NCBI GenBank assembly: GCA_036782995.1
Contig: DAIPXZ010000007.1
Coordinates: 1 to 58,749, forward strand
Origin: DAIPXZ01 sp036782995
GTDB taxonomy: Bacteria; Bacillota; Clostridia; Saccharofermentanales; Saccharofermentanaceae
Direction of reading: 5' to 3'
DNA length: 58,749 nucleotides
Below, one piece after another: positions 34,706 to 44,162 of this stretch. Numbering within the stretch: position 1 is the stretch's first letter; every line of letters begins with the position of its first letter. The notes under the pieces were generated by a model. It ran no database searches and was not told the DNA's origin. It saw only the letters and a list, made by a program, of their open reading frames with translations. The position numbers and the translations under genes are program-made.

Positions 34706-35838
34706 TATTCAGTAACATCGAGTTTTCGGATCTTTAGCCAATTCAAGAAAATAGCAGGTATTACGACCACGAGATCTGCGATGAACGTGGCAAGGATTCC
34801 TTTGGATGATATTGCAGGGAATACCATTCCATTTGGCAGGAGAAGCACCTCGTTTAACGTGATAACAGTAATCCAAGTGAGTATGGCGCCGACGATTAAG
34901 CCAAGCACATTCATGATGAGAATTTCGCCTGCAGTTTTTCGGAGAAGCGTAAGATTTCCAAATCCGAGTGCGCGATAGATAGCATATTCAAAGGTTCTTT
35001 TTTCATAGATTCCGGAAATGGTTGCATTAATGGTAAGGGAAAGAACGAATGCGATGATGATAATCATTCCCCAGAAAACAAAGTACATAAACTCCAAAGC
35101 GGTGGCAACTTGCTCAAAAGTGGAATCGTAGGAGGAAACATAGATTTTGTTTCCATATTCGTTTCTCAGTTGAGATGCAAAGCCTTCAAGGCTCTCTTGG
35201 ACAGCCGCATGCTCTGGACTATCCGGACTCACAGATGACAAGACGAGAAAACTAGTGCCAGGTTCTACAGAATCAATTCCATAAAACATATATGAGTTAT
35301 CGTCGAATGTAGCGGCCAGACGCATATCATTGGCAACAACAAGAGGACTATCCGGATCATCCACAGAAATAATGTCACCAACGGACAGGCCGTTGTTATC
35401 GGCGAGAAGCTTTGTCATAACAATCTCATGATCCCCGATAACAACATCATCGGGAAGGTAGTCGACCTTGTCGTTAAATTCGAGAAAATCCTCGACGGAG
35501 CAGAATAGAAAGCCTTCCTGCGTGTTTCTACTTTGCATGATGTTTTTATATGCCACATATGAGTATCCAACATGAAAAACAGTGGAGGCATTTTCGGGGG
35601 CGTTTTCGCGAATATATGCGTCAAGCTCCAGATACTCATCGCTACCGTAATTGATTGTGTCCGGAGCAATCCAAAGAAATTCTTTATTTGCTTCCATGCT
35701 TCTGTAGAACAGGATTCCGGGATTGTCGACGTACATTCCACCAAGCTCACAAATAAAGACTAGTGCCATCATCAAGGTAAGAATAATTGCCCGTGTTTTA
35801 TTGCGAAGGAGAAAAAAGGGCGCGGAAAGAGGCTTCAT
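34702..35838 (-). CDS. FtsX-like ABC transporter permease (second of pair)
   Basis: A 378-residue permease with one N-terminal helix (about 14-34), an outside domain (about 35-255), and three C-terminal helices forming an FtsX domain (EYAIYRALGFGNLTLLRK loop). MacB-like topology. It overlaps the ATPase gene by 4 bp and is the last gene of the leftward stress-type operon. It likely forms a heterodimer with the other permease. Confidence 0.87.
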   Translation of the reverse strand: MKPLSAPFFLLRNKTRAIILTLMMALVFICELGGMYVDNPGILFYRSMEANKEFLWIAPDTINYGSDEYLELDAYIRENAPENASTVFHVGYSYVAYKNIMQSRNTQEGFLFCSVEDFLEFNDKVDYLPDDVVIGDHEIVMTKLLADNNGLSVGDIISVDDPDSPLVVANDMRLAATFDDNSYMFYGIDSVEPGTSFLVLSSVSPDSPEHAAVQESLEGFASQLRNEYGNKIYVSSYDSTFEQVATALEFMYFVFWGMIIIIAFVLSLTINATISGIYEKRTFEYAIYRALGFGNLTLLRKTAGEILIMNVLGLIVGAILTWITVITLNEVLLLPNGMVFPAISSKGILATFIADLVVVIPAIFLNWLKIRKLDVTEY

Positions 35839-36512
35839 GAGTTCACCCCCGTTGTTACATTGGTAATCTCACCGTCCCAAATATCAATTTGCATATCTGC
35901 ATCTGTAATAACAGAACGGTCATGCGTAATTACAATGACTAAGCGATCCTTGGAATATTCCTTCAAATGATTCATAACTAAATGTGCGTTTTCGTGATCG
36001 AGCGAAGCCGTCGGCTCATCGGCAAACAGCACCTTTGGATTGTTCATCATGGCTCTGGCTATTGCCACACGCTGGCGTTGGCCACCTGAAAGCTGTGAGG
36101 GGCGCTTTTTTAGCTCCCTTGGCTTTATTCCGATATCAAGCAGAATTTTCTCCGCTTTCTTCTTTGCTTCTGTTGTCGATTTGTCTGAGGCAAGAATGGC
36201 ATTTTCTATGGCATTCATGTACGAAATGAGATAATGCCGCTGAAAAACAAAACCAAATTCATAACGGCGAAGCTTTTCACGCTCAGAAATACTATAGTCG
36301 CTCAGTGATTTTCCGTTATAGACAATCTCGCCGGAGGTGAGTGCTTTTAATCCGGATAATACGTACATGAGTGTCGATTTGCCGCAACCCGATGGCCCGA
36401 TGATGGCAACCATTCCGTGATCAGGAAGCGTAAGATTGATGCCTCGGAGTGCGTAGAGCTTTTCTTCCTTGTCAATATCGTAAATCTTTGTAACGTCCTT
36501 TAATTCAAACAT
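35835..36512 (-). CDS. ABC transporter ATP-binding protein
   Basis: A 225-residue ATPase with Walker A GPSGCGKST, signature LSGGQRQR, Walker B VLFADEPTASLD and H-loop VITHD. It belongs to the LolD/MacB-type group by its FQRHYLISYMNAIEN segment. It lies between two permease genes, so one ATPase probably drives a heterodimeric membrane part. Confidence 0.93.
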   Translation of the reverse strand: MFELKDVTKIYDIDKEEKLYALRGINLTLPDHGMVAIIGPSGCGKSTLMYVLSGLKALTSGEIVYNGKSLSDYSISEREKLRRYEFGFVFQRHYLISYMNAIENAILASDKSTTEAKKKAEKILLDIGIKPRELKKRPSQLSGGQRQRVAIARAMMNNPKVLFADEPTASLDHENAHLVMNHLKEYSKDRLVIVITHDRSVITDADMQIDIWDGEITNVTTGVNS

Positions 36513-36524
36513 CTTTCTTCTCCT

Positions 36525-37664
36525 TTATTCGATATCATCGACGGTTTGTATTTTCTGCATTGAAATGAAAAGTGGAATCTGGCATATACCGAGAATCGCG
36601 GCAAGTACGGCAAGGATGGTAAATATCATACTCGGGGTGAAAATATATGCGACTAAGCCACGCGGCGCGATAAGTGTGTTATAAAGAATCGCGACTGTAC
36701 CGGTGGTGAGGATGCTGCCGATACCAATCGCCATACCAAAGCAGAAGAGCAATTCGCGCATCGCCATTTTGTAGATTTCAAAGATGGAAAATCCAATCGA
36801 GTTCATCAAGCACCATTCGTTATGACGATCATGAATATGAAGTGAAAGAACAGCGACGAGGCATATAGACAACAAAATCGTTGCCACGGACGTAACAAGC
36901 GTTTTCACCGTTTCCATCGGCTCGACAATCTCTCGGTCACAGTCTTTTCGAATTTCCTCTTGGGTCGTAACATCTGCATAGGTAATGCCAAGATTATGTA
37001 TATCTGCTTTGACATCGTGGCCCCGCGTCTCACCGATTAGGATGACAGTATTAAGCTTTGTGGAGGGTTCAATACCGGTACAAAGATATGTATCACTCTC
37101 ACAATAACCGACGATGGTAAACGTCGACGAATCAAAGACCTCACGATCATGAGCATCCCAATTTTTTCGTAGCTTCACATCAACGATGATTTCACCAGGC
37201 TCTGTGGGAAGTCGACCCTCAACGATTTTTCCGTTATAGGCTTCCAGATAATACTCAACATCCTCCGTGGTGAAGAAGAACGGCGTGTATGTGCCCGTCA
37301 TGCCCATAAGTGCTTGTAACGAAGTTACGTGCATATTGGCAGCTATGGCGTGGTCAATGTAAGGCAGCGCCTCACATTTTGGGGCATCACTTTTGATTAT
37401 CTCACGGACTATATCTGCGGAATCCACTATTGACTCTATCTCTGTATGTGCATCCAAAAATCGTTCACTGTTAATCGTGTAAAAAATGGCTTTCTCCGCT
37501 TTTATTGGAGCAGCAATCTCCATTGGAAGTGTTGTGGCCGAGAGCAGAAAGCTGAGCAAGTAAAGCATCATACAAAATAACGAAAGACTGATGACGAGAA
37601 CGCTGACTCTCCGACGATTATTTCGGATATAAGGCATGGCCGAAAGCTTTTGTTTATCCTTCAT
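36525..37664 (-). CDS. FtsX-like ABC transporter permease (first of pair)
   Basis: A 379-residue permease with an N-terminal helix (about 18-40), an outside domain (about 45-255) and three C-terminal helices. The conserved loop reads HDRHNEWCLMNSIGFSIFEIYK. It is weakly similar in plan to the other permease of the operon. The ATG follows AGAGGGG. The 100-bp gap upstream contains two palindromes, TGACTGGAGTCA, and a TACAAT -10, so the transporter part can be transcribed separately from the regulator genes. Confidence 0.85.
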   Translation of the reverse strand: MKDKQKLSAMPYIRNNRRRVSVLVISLSLFCMMLYLLSFLLSATTLPMEIAAPIKAEKAIFYTINSERFLDAHTEIESIVDSADIVREIIKSDAPKCEALPYIDHAIAANMHVTSLQALMGMTGTYTPFFFTTEDVEYYLEAYNGKIVEGRLPTEPGEIIVDVKLRKNWDAHDREVFDSSTFTIVGYCESDTYLCTGIEPSTKLNTVILIGETRGHDVKADIHNLGITYADVTTQEEIRKDCDREIVEPMETVKTLVTSVATILLSICLVAVLSLHIHDRHNEWCLMNSIGFSIFEIYKMAMRELLFCFGMAIGIGSILTTGTVAILYNTLIAPRGLVAYIFTPSMIFTILAVLAAILGICQIPLFISMQKIQTVDDIE

Positions 37665-37724
37665 GGAAGTCCCCTCTTTGTTTCATTTTGCTTTATTGTA
37701 GCCAATGTAAAAGAAGGGAAAAAG

Positions 37725-37768
37725 TGACTGGAGTCATAAATAGCAAGGGGAGAAGGTGACTGGAGTCA
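37725..37768 (-). promoter_or_regulatory. Two TGACTGGAGTCA palindromes before the transporter genes
   Basis: The perfect 12-bp palindrome (TGACT-GG-AGTCA) occurs at 37725-37736 and 37757-37768, inside an 18-bp direct repeat with copies 32 bp apart, about three helical turns. It lies just upstream of a -10 (TACAAT, minus strand, near 37694-37699). The ACT...AGT core resembles published VraR/LiaR sites. The regulator gene directly upstream is of that class. Confidence 0.6.
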
Positions 37769-38476
37769 TAAATCGCGAAGCTTTGCCACGAGCATGGCTC
37801 GATCGTGAATATCGAGCTTGTCATATATAGAGGAAATATAGTTCTTCACTGTACCTTCGGAAAAGAAGAGTACGGATGCAATTTGTCGATTGGTTAGTCC
37901 ATCAGAAAGAAGCCTACAAATTTCTTTTTCTCGTGTGGTTAATGCATCAAGGCAAAGAGCTGCTTTGGAGGTTGCTGACGGAAATGCGCCGGATGATTGT
38001 TCAGCATTTTCTTCGATAACGGATGCTCTTGTGCGTGCTTGTGCAGAAGTGGTGTTCGTTGCTACAAGCATCTGTGTCAGTTTTTCCATCACCTTTTGGT
38101 CAAGTACGCTCCGTCCGCTGATGACTTCTTTTATACTGCGAAGAATTTGGTCTTTACCCGAATCCTTTAGCAAGTAGCTGGTTGCACCACCCGCAATTGC
38201 GGAAGCAATACTTTTTTCGTCATAAAATGTAGTCAATACGAGTATTTTGACCTCCGGATAGGAAGCGTGAACACGCGAGATTAATTCGATGCCGCCCATT
38301 TTGGGCATGTTGAGATCGACGAGCAGGATGTCGATTTGCTCTTTTGCAAAGTAAGGCAGTGCTTCTATGCCATTTGTTGCTTTACCAACGACATCATATC
38401 CGCCCGATATTTTAAGGATGATTTCTAAGCTATCGAGAAGAAGCGGCTCATCGTCTACTATGAGAATTTTGGTCAT
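37766..38476 (-). CDS. NarL/LuxR-family response regulator (LiaR/VraR-like)
   Basis: A 236-residue regulator. Receiver: VDDEP start, phospho-acceptor Asp54 (LLVDLNMPKMGG). Output: LuxR-type helix-turn-helix at about 172-232 (LTTREKEICRLLSDGLTNRQIA). A 40-residue linker rich in Thr and Ala separates them. The start overlaps the kinase stop (4 bp) and has GGGAGG. Partner of the histidine kinase just upstream; the palindromes at its 3' end are its probable target. Confidence 0.93.
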   Translation of the reverse strand: MTKILIVDDEPLLLDSLEIILKISGGYDVVGKATNGIEALPYFAKEQIDILLVDLNMPKMGGIELISRVHASYPEVKILVLTTFYDEKSIASAIAGGATSYLLKDSGKDQILRSIKEVISGRSVLDQKVMEKLTQMLVATNTTSAQARTRASVIEENAEQSSGAFPSATSKAALCLDALTTREKEICRLLSDGLTNRQIASVLFFSEGTVKNYISSIYDKLDIHDRAMLVAKLRDL

Positions 38477-39699
38477 ATGACTTTTCCTCCCGGCAAGGTG
38501 ATGTGGACTGAGAAGCCGTCGCTTCCGTCAATGGTAAGACTCCCACCATTTTCATTGACATAATCGCGAATTTTCCGTAGCCCGAAGCCGTTGCGAATAA
38601 GCGATTGCTTTTTTTCGTTGGAGAGTGTGCCAAAGCCCTTTCCATTATCCTCGAAAGACAACGCAATACCTTCCTTTCGGAAGGACATAACGATTACGAT
38701 AACCGTCGCGGCTCCGTGTTTACTGCTGTTTGTTAGCAATTCCTGCATGGCATTTGTGAGGAAAACGGCGGTGTCGATGGACAAGCTTTGAAAAGCCTCC
38801 TCTGTACCATTATCGTCAGCCAAGAAAAAAGAACGAATGGAAATCTCTGCTTCCATTTCGAAGGTGGAGAGCATCTCTTGAATGGAATGTATGTAGTCCG
38901 TAACAAGTATCATTTCATTTGCTTCGAGTGTGCGAACGACACTTCGGACACTCGAGATGGCTTCGTGGACGCGATCGTTGGCAAGCGTGATTTTCTTTGA
39001 TGCCTCTTCTTGGTCTTCCGGTAAAAGCACGTTTGCCGCATCCAAAGAAATGGCGGCAGCACTCAAGGTGTGCCCCACGGCATTATGAATGTCACGACTT
39101 ATGCGCTCGCGCTCGGAAAGCCGGGCATTTTCAGTGCGCATTCGCGTTTCTTGCGCGATTTGCATCCGCAATTTATGCTCCGTCATACAATCAATCGCGG
39201 ATAAAGTTAACGCGTTATCGAGTTTTTTCTTCGTTTGCGAAAAATGATAAACCGCGATTTTTACCAGAACAAACGCGACTAAGATGAGTATGAGAAAAAG
39301 AACGTAATAAAAGAAGTAGCCGATTGATAGCTTCTCGCGATGTGCGGAAATAGCATGTGCGGTAATAACGGTCGCGAAACTGAACAGAGAATAAGAAAAT
39401 ATCGTCCGAAAGAAAAAGACTTCTGCTATTGAAAGAAAAATAAGACTCGCCCACCATGCAGGTATCCACCAAAGATAAAGCAGCACATCACAAAAAAGAA
39501 GGGCGATGAGTAGAATGCGAGATTTGGAATTTGCATCCGAAAGAGAGGTTGCAGTAAGCAGCATGGCAGAAATGCCGAGCCAGAAAAAGCCGTGCAAAAA
39601 GGACAGCTGCAGAATAAGAGGAACGGAATAGACAACTACAATAGCAAGGGCTAAACCCCAGGAGGCAATCCACTCACTTTTGGTTTTGTTATTCTCCAT
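38473..39699 (-). CDS. Sensor histidine kinase, NarL-partner (DesK/LiaS-like class)
   Basis: A 408-residue kinase with five or six membrane helices in the first 150 residues and no large outside domain. A short coiled coil follows, then HisKA_3 with His205 (RISRDIHNAVGHTLS) and a compact ATP-binding domain (NSSKHGAAT, DNGKGFG, GFGLRKIRDY). The chosen ATG follows GTGGAGATCAGA; a start eight codons earlier is possible but has its AAAGGA too close. The gene begins 34 bp after the end of cls, so kinase and regulator probably once belonged to a cls operon for envelope homeostasis. Confidence 0.9.
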   Translation of the reverse strand: MENNKTKSEWIASWGLALAIVVVYSVPLILQLSFLHGFFWLGISAMLLTATSLSDANSKSRILLIALLFCDVLLYLWWIPAWWASLIFLSIAEVFFFRTIFSYSLFSFATVITAHAISAHREKLSIGYFFYYVLFLILILVAFVLVKIAVYHFSQTKKKLDNALTLSAIDCMTEHKLRMQIAQETRMRTENARLSERERISRDIHNAVGHTLSAAAISLDAANVLLPEDQEEASKKITLANDRVHEAISSVRSVVRTLEANEMILVTDYIHSIQEMLSTFEMEAEISIRSFFLADDNGTEEAFQSLSIDTAVFLTNAMQELLTNSSKHGAATVIVIVMSFRKEGIALSFEDNGKGFGTLSNEKKQSLIRNGFGLRKIRDYVNENGGSLTIDGSDGFSVHITLPGGKVI

Positions 39700-39732
39700 T
39701 CTGATCTCCACTTTCTCCTTCATTTCCTTTAT

Positions 39733-40188
39733 TTACATCAATGGTGCAAAAATACGGAATATCAGACCCAAAAATGTATGCAAAAGCGCATGACGTGACA
39801 TGTCTTTTTTCTCGATAAGATGGCTACGATTCATGGCAGAGCGGATATCATTCGATACGGCCATGACTGCTTTTTGATCCGTGAACCAAACGCCGTCTTC
39901 GTATTGGATATAGAAGCTTCGATTATCGAGATTGATGGAGCCGACCATTGCATGCTCGTTATCGACACATATCATTTTCGCATGAAGCATACCCGGCGTA
40001 TAACGATATATCTTGACGCCTGCGTCCATAAGCGGCTTAAAAAATCCACGCGTTACTTCGAAAACGTACCAATGGTCGAGTCGATACGGGACGAGAAGAG
40101 AGACGGCGACTCCACTTTGTGCGACGCGACAAAGCGCGTCGAGAAATGCCTGTGATACGGCAAGATAGGGTGTCACTATGCTCATCAT
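39733..40188 (-). pseudogene. cls: Cardiolipin synthase, C-terminal remnant
   Basis: The last 150 or so residues of a phospholipase-D-type cardiolipin synthase, with the second HKD motif (HAKMICVDNEHAMVGSINLD) and the usual DNRSFYIQYEDG and EKKDMSRH ends. Family members are about 480-510 residues, so the membrane anchor and first HKD motif are missing. The break is where the recombinase unit begins (about 40165-40188). The missing 5' part would lie to the right of the island if this is a simple insertion. As it stands no active enzyme is made. Confidence 0.85.
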
Positions 40189-41820
40189 TGTCCAAACTCA
40201 CGCTGATATCCTCTTCTATAATCGGGAGCTTGAATTTGATGGACTTTATCCACTGACCGTTAGGCTGACGTTCCTCATAAATCTGTATTTCCGAAATGAG
40301 CGATTCTATTAAACGACGTTTTTCTGTTTCATACATTACGCTGTACAGCTTTTCAAAATATATCAGTACTTTGTATATATTATCGCCCGTCAATTTCTCT
40401 GCTTCTACTGCTTGTTTTTTTGCTCTTGCGGCAATGAGCTTTGTTTCAATTTCTTCTATCTTATTATACAACTTATATAGACGTTCATCAAGGTCTGATT
40501 TTCGATGAACATAATGCTTATCATCTGGGTCAAGAGTATCTATTTCCTCAATCAATTTCGACTTGACCGCATACGTTTGCCGAAGCTGTTTTTCATAGTT
40601 AGAAAGCTCCTCATCAATCGCAGCAGTGTCCACCTGCATATTAATTTTTTTCTGCATTAAGTCAGCAAATTTAGTATTGCTAACAAGCTTTGTAATAATT
40701 TCTGTAATTGAGTCATCAATCAATTCCTCACGGATTTGTTTTCTATAATCGCATTTATGTCCTCGTTCCATTTTACGATGTTTACAGCCATAATAATAGA
40801 AATCCCTGTATCTTGTTCCGTCGCTTTTTCGCTTGACACTCTTGTTACCATACATTCCCGCACCGCACACAGGGCATTTCAGAATACCTGAAAGCAAATG
40901 TGTTTTTGTATCCTTGCCGATATTGACGTGTTCATATTTCTTTGCTTGAGAAAGTAGTTTAACCTGTGCGGACTGCCAGACTTCCTCTGAAACAATAGGT
41001 TCGTGAATGCCGTCCACAAGCAAGTAATTATCCTGTTCTACAAGATGATAGTCGTTTCTTGTTCCGTGAACTTTCTCCGTTTTTCTGCGTCCGTAAGCTA
41101 TTTTTCCACTGTAGACAGGATTTTTCAGAATAGTTCTTACTAAATGTGCGTCAAAGAGAGGGTTCTTGCCGTTTTGTCGTTGCAACTTGCGGATACCGTG
41201 GTCTTCCAAATATTTTGACACTCCATTTGCACCTATGTCAGTGGTAACATATTGATTGAAAATAACTCGGATTGCTTCCGCTTCTTCTTCATTAATCTGG
41301 AGCTCACCGTTTGTCAGCTTATATCCATAAGGCGCAAAGCCGCCGTTCCATTTACCCTCACGGGCTTTCTGAATACGTCCCTCCATTGTCTGAACACGAA
41401 TATTCTCACGCTCTATCTCGGCTACGGCGGACAATACAGAAATCATCAGCTTTCCTGCGTCCTTTGAAGAATCAATGCCATCCTCAACGCATATCAGATT
41501 AACTCCGAAATCCTGCATTACCTGCAAAGTTGACAACACATCAGCTGCATTTCTGCCGAAACGGGAAAGCTTAAACACAAGTACATATGATATTTTGTCT
41601 TTTCCTGACTTGATATCTTCAATCATCTGATTAAACTGAAAACGTCCTTCGATTGATTTTCCTGACTTGCCTGCGTCCTCGTATTCGCAGACAATATCAT
41701 AATCATTGTAATCAGCAAAAGCTTTCATCTTTGCTTTTGTGCGTCGAGAGAATATCCGTCAATCTGCATTGCGGTTGATACTCTTGTATATGTGTAAACC
41801 CTTGTTCTTTTCTCATTCAT
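40165..41820 (-). pseudogene. Large serine recombinase, frameshifted and 3'-truncated
   Basis: A site-specific serine recombinase. The true start is ATG 41820, giving TRVSTAMQIDGYSLDAQ with catalytic Ser15. The frame is then lost at a run of four A (about 41735-41738), where one extra A would restore DAQKAKMKAF. The rest has the resolvase core (KLSRFGRNAADVL), the recombinase domain (about 150-260), a zinc ribbon (CPVCGAGMYG...CDYRK) and a coiled coil. The normal last 100 residues, seen in the relative at 57.8 kb, are replaced by cls sequence read out of frame. It probably once moved the island. Confidence 0.85.
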
Positions 41821-41829
41821 AGTATTACC

Positions 41830-42819
41830 TCACCTATATGTATCTTTCTTCTTGTTTTCACAAGAAGAAAGTTTGGACAACTGTTTCACGATTTTGTCAT
41901 AGAGTGAGGACAATGTACCGTTACCAAATGCCATTATGCGTGAATAGATTTTCGCTTGATACGGCTGTATATTTTTTCGCTCAATTTCAATTTCGTCCTC
42001 GGCTGTAACAAGCGTTTTCAGCGTGTTGGTTTGCGGCAGAGCCTCCATTTTCATATCGTCATCAATGAAACAGTAAGTGTTTTCAAGGCTTGCTCTTGCA
42101 AATCTGCTTGTTTCAAGCGCCTGTAAGCTGCCTGTGGCAAGACCTTTCCCGAAAAATGATTTCAGAAGAATACCAAGTCGGCTTTTTCCCTCGCCGCCGT
42201 TTCCGATAAGCATAAGCATTTTCTGTGCCTTTGCACACGGAATGAACAGGTAACCGAGCCATTCCTGAATAGTCGGAATATCCTCGCTTTCAAGCAATCC
42301 CGAAAGATATGCAAGAAACACATTGGGCGGAGCTGCGGCTGTGTCATAGGTGATGTTCAATCTTGAAAAACACGGCTGTTTCTCCTCAATGAAATTGCCG
42401 TTGGTGTAAAGCGTTCCGTTCGCAAGATGAATTCTGTCGTAGGTAATTTCCGGCGGCAACGCAAATGCTTCCATCTTCAACGTGCCGACAAGCTGTTTTA
42501 CCTTGTTTACCAGACCACTGGAGATAAACGGCTTTATCATCTCATAGATATTACTTTCAACCTCACTGTCGGATATAGTGCCGTCAATGTCAAAAAAATT
42601 TCCGTTGATACAGCGTAAATCATAGCGTGTCAGATAATCCACACAAAAAGCAACGTCAAGAATTTTATTTCCGCATAACCATAAGGGCGGTATCTGCGAA
42701 GTGTCAATCGCTTCCGCAATCTTTTCTTGTCGTGCGTCCTCAGGCGATAATGCCTGCTGTGGCACAATTATTTCGTTCGGTGGCACGATAAGCGTTGTGC
42801 AGTTTTCTGCTGAGTTCAT
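41830..42819 (-). pseudogene. Phage/plasmid P4-type helicase, C-terminally truncated
   Basis: A 329-residue D5/P4-family replication helicase. It has the D5_N-type N-terminal half, Walker A LIGNGGEGKSR, a Walker B CFIDDDM segment, and the sensor-like RIMAFGNGTLSSLYD. The family normally continues about 100 residues, but here homology stops at SLYDK and an unrelated Lys-rich tail ends the frame at the recombinase boundary. It overlaps the primase gene by 80 bp. The two together are the usual replication pair of integrative elements. Confidence 0.75.
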
Positions 42820-43354
42820 TGAGTAAATCTCTCCTCTCGTTCATGAATTCCGTTCTTTCCTCCTTACTGCCCGAAATTAAAATATCGCAGTAAAATTCAT
42901 ATTCGGCAAGGTGTTGCAGGCTCTCGATGAACAGCGGGTGAAACGGCTCGTTCTCCGATTTCGGAGCAAGCTCTGTTCGAGCGGAACGTAGCAAGTGGCA
43001 GTAATCGCAGAGAACACGGAATGCCTCCTGCTCTCTCTGACGTTCCCCTATAACGGTAAGCTGTGATTTGATTGACGGTTTCGCTGTGTTGTGTACTTCC
43101 GCAATGCCGAAATCTGAAGCAAGCTTCTGTGCGGCTTCCGCCTGTGAGATACCGAACAGCTTTGCGGTCAGAGCAGTCACATCGCCACAAGCTCCGCAAC
43201 CGAAGCAGAAGAAGTGGTCTTGATACAGCTTCATTGACGGATTGCGGTCATCGTGAAAAATACAAGCGGTCATTCCGTTTCTGCTGTCAATGCCGTACCG
43301 CTCAGCAACGGTACGCAGGTCAAGCTGCTCCTTGACAGTTTCGTAAATGCTCAA
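42740..43354 (-). CDS. CHC2 zinc-finger primase-like protein
   Basis: A 204-residue protein with the DnaG-type CHC2 zinc finger: Cys31, His34, Cys50, Cys53 (CIFH...CFGCG), followed by GDVTALTAKLFG. It lacks the TOPRIM catalytic domain, as many element-encoded CHC2 proteins do. It overlaps the excisionase gene by 4 bp upstream. Likely role: replication start of the mobile element. Confidence 0.85.
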   Translation of the reverse strand: MSIYETVKEQLDLRTVAERYGIDSRNGMTACIFHDDRNPSMKLYQDHFFCFGCGACGDVTALTAKLFGISQAEAAQKLASDFGIAEVHNTAKPSIKSQLTVIGERQREQEAFRVLCDYCHLLRSARTELAPKSENEPFHPLFIESLQHLAEYEFYCDILISGSKEERTEFMNERRDLLNELSRKLHNAYRATERNNCATAGIIA

Positions 43355-43536
43355 GCTGCATTACCTCCTCCGAAAACAACGGCGAATAACGCTTCTGCCG
43401 AAATGAGATACTTTTTCCCTGCCATAAAACATGGGAGCTGTCCGCTTTTGCACATCTGACGGATACGGTATTCGGTAAGACCGTCGATGAGCTGTGCTGC
43501 TTCTTTGATTGTTAAGACCTTTTTCTTTTCTGTCAT
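43351..43536 (-). CDS. Excisionase-family DNA-binding protein
   Basis: A 61-residue protein with a MerR-like winged helix of the excisionase type (LTIKEAAQLIDGLTEYRIRQ then GKKYLISAEAL). It probably steers the recombinase toward excision. It is the first gene of the leftward replication-recombination block. The ATG follows GGAGGTC. Confidence 0.8.
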   Translation of the reverse strand: MTEKKKVLTIKEAAQLIDGLTEYRIRQMCKSGQLPCFMAGKKYLISAEALFAVVFGGGNAA

Positions 43537-43646
43537 AAGTTATGACCTCCTGAAATGAAATTCGGCATTTCTGCCGACATCCGCCGAAGCGGTATGTATG
43601 GAAACAACACGGTTTATTCAATTGTCAAGGTGCTATAAAAATACCT

Positions 43647-43849
43647 CCTACTTTTATAAGCCGAAAAAATGAGGGGGTGGAAACCATAAATCTGATTTTT
43701 AGATGTTAATTCTCCTTTTTCAACAAAAAGCTACGCAGTAAATTATGCAGGAATACTAACGCAAAATATCCATCTACTTTTATATGCCGAAAAAATGAGG
43801 GGATGGGCGAAAAATCTTCTCATTTTTATATGCCGAAAAACGTGATAGG
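43647..43849. repeat. Three iteron-like repeats upstream of the mobile-element genes
   Basis: A unit of about 34 bp with the core TTTTATATGCCGAAAAA occurs at 43647-43680, 43773-43806 and 43817-43849. Copies 1 and 2 extend to CTACTTTTATA(A/T)GCCG and AAAAAATGAGGGG; copy 3 is shorter. All face the same way in a 600-bp gene-free stretch (43537-44162). They may be an origin or recombinase/excisionase sites. The rest of that stretch holds a possible hairpin (AACCG/CGGTT near 43870) and nothing else I can assign. Confidence 0.75.
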
Positions 43850-44121
43850 TGTTCCACTATTTTATAAAAAACCGCTTGATTTCTCAAACGGTTCACGGGT
43901 GATTATATAATTTTAGTGTAGCGTTTCGGGGGTGTGTTTGCCCGAAATATCGGCTACACATTGGCTGTCAGAACGGCTACGGTGGTGTCGGTAAGATAGT
44001 TATATCCCTACTATTCAAACGTGAAAATGTGCGGTTTTGATACATAATGTTCAATCTCCTTTCAGACATAAAATAAGGCAAATCGTGATTTGCACGACTT
44101 GCCGAAACAATATGTATTTTG

Positions 44122-44150
44122 TTGCATTTTGCCAAAGAATGTGTTATACT
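44122..44150 (+). promoter_or_regulatory. Promoter in front of a decayed gene
   Basis: TTGCAT (44122-44127) and TATACT (44145-44150), 17 bp apart. The ATG follows after only 12 bp, too close for a ribosome binding site, which suggests a deletion between promoter and gene. Confidence 0.5.
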
Positions 44151-44162
44151 ATAAAGTGATTT

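Noticed and set aside
43640..43850. CRISPR array
   Set aside because: Only three imperfect repeats with unequal spacers and no cas genes.
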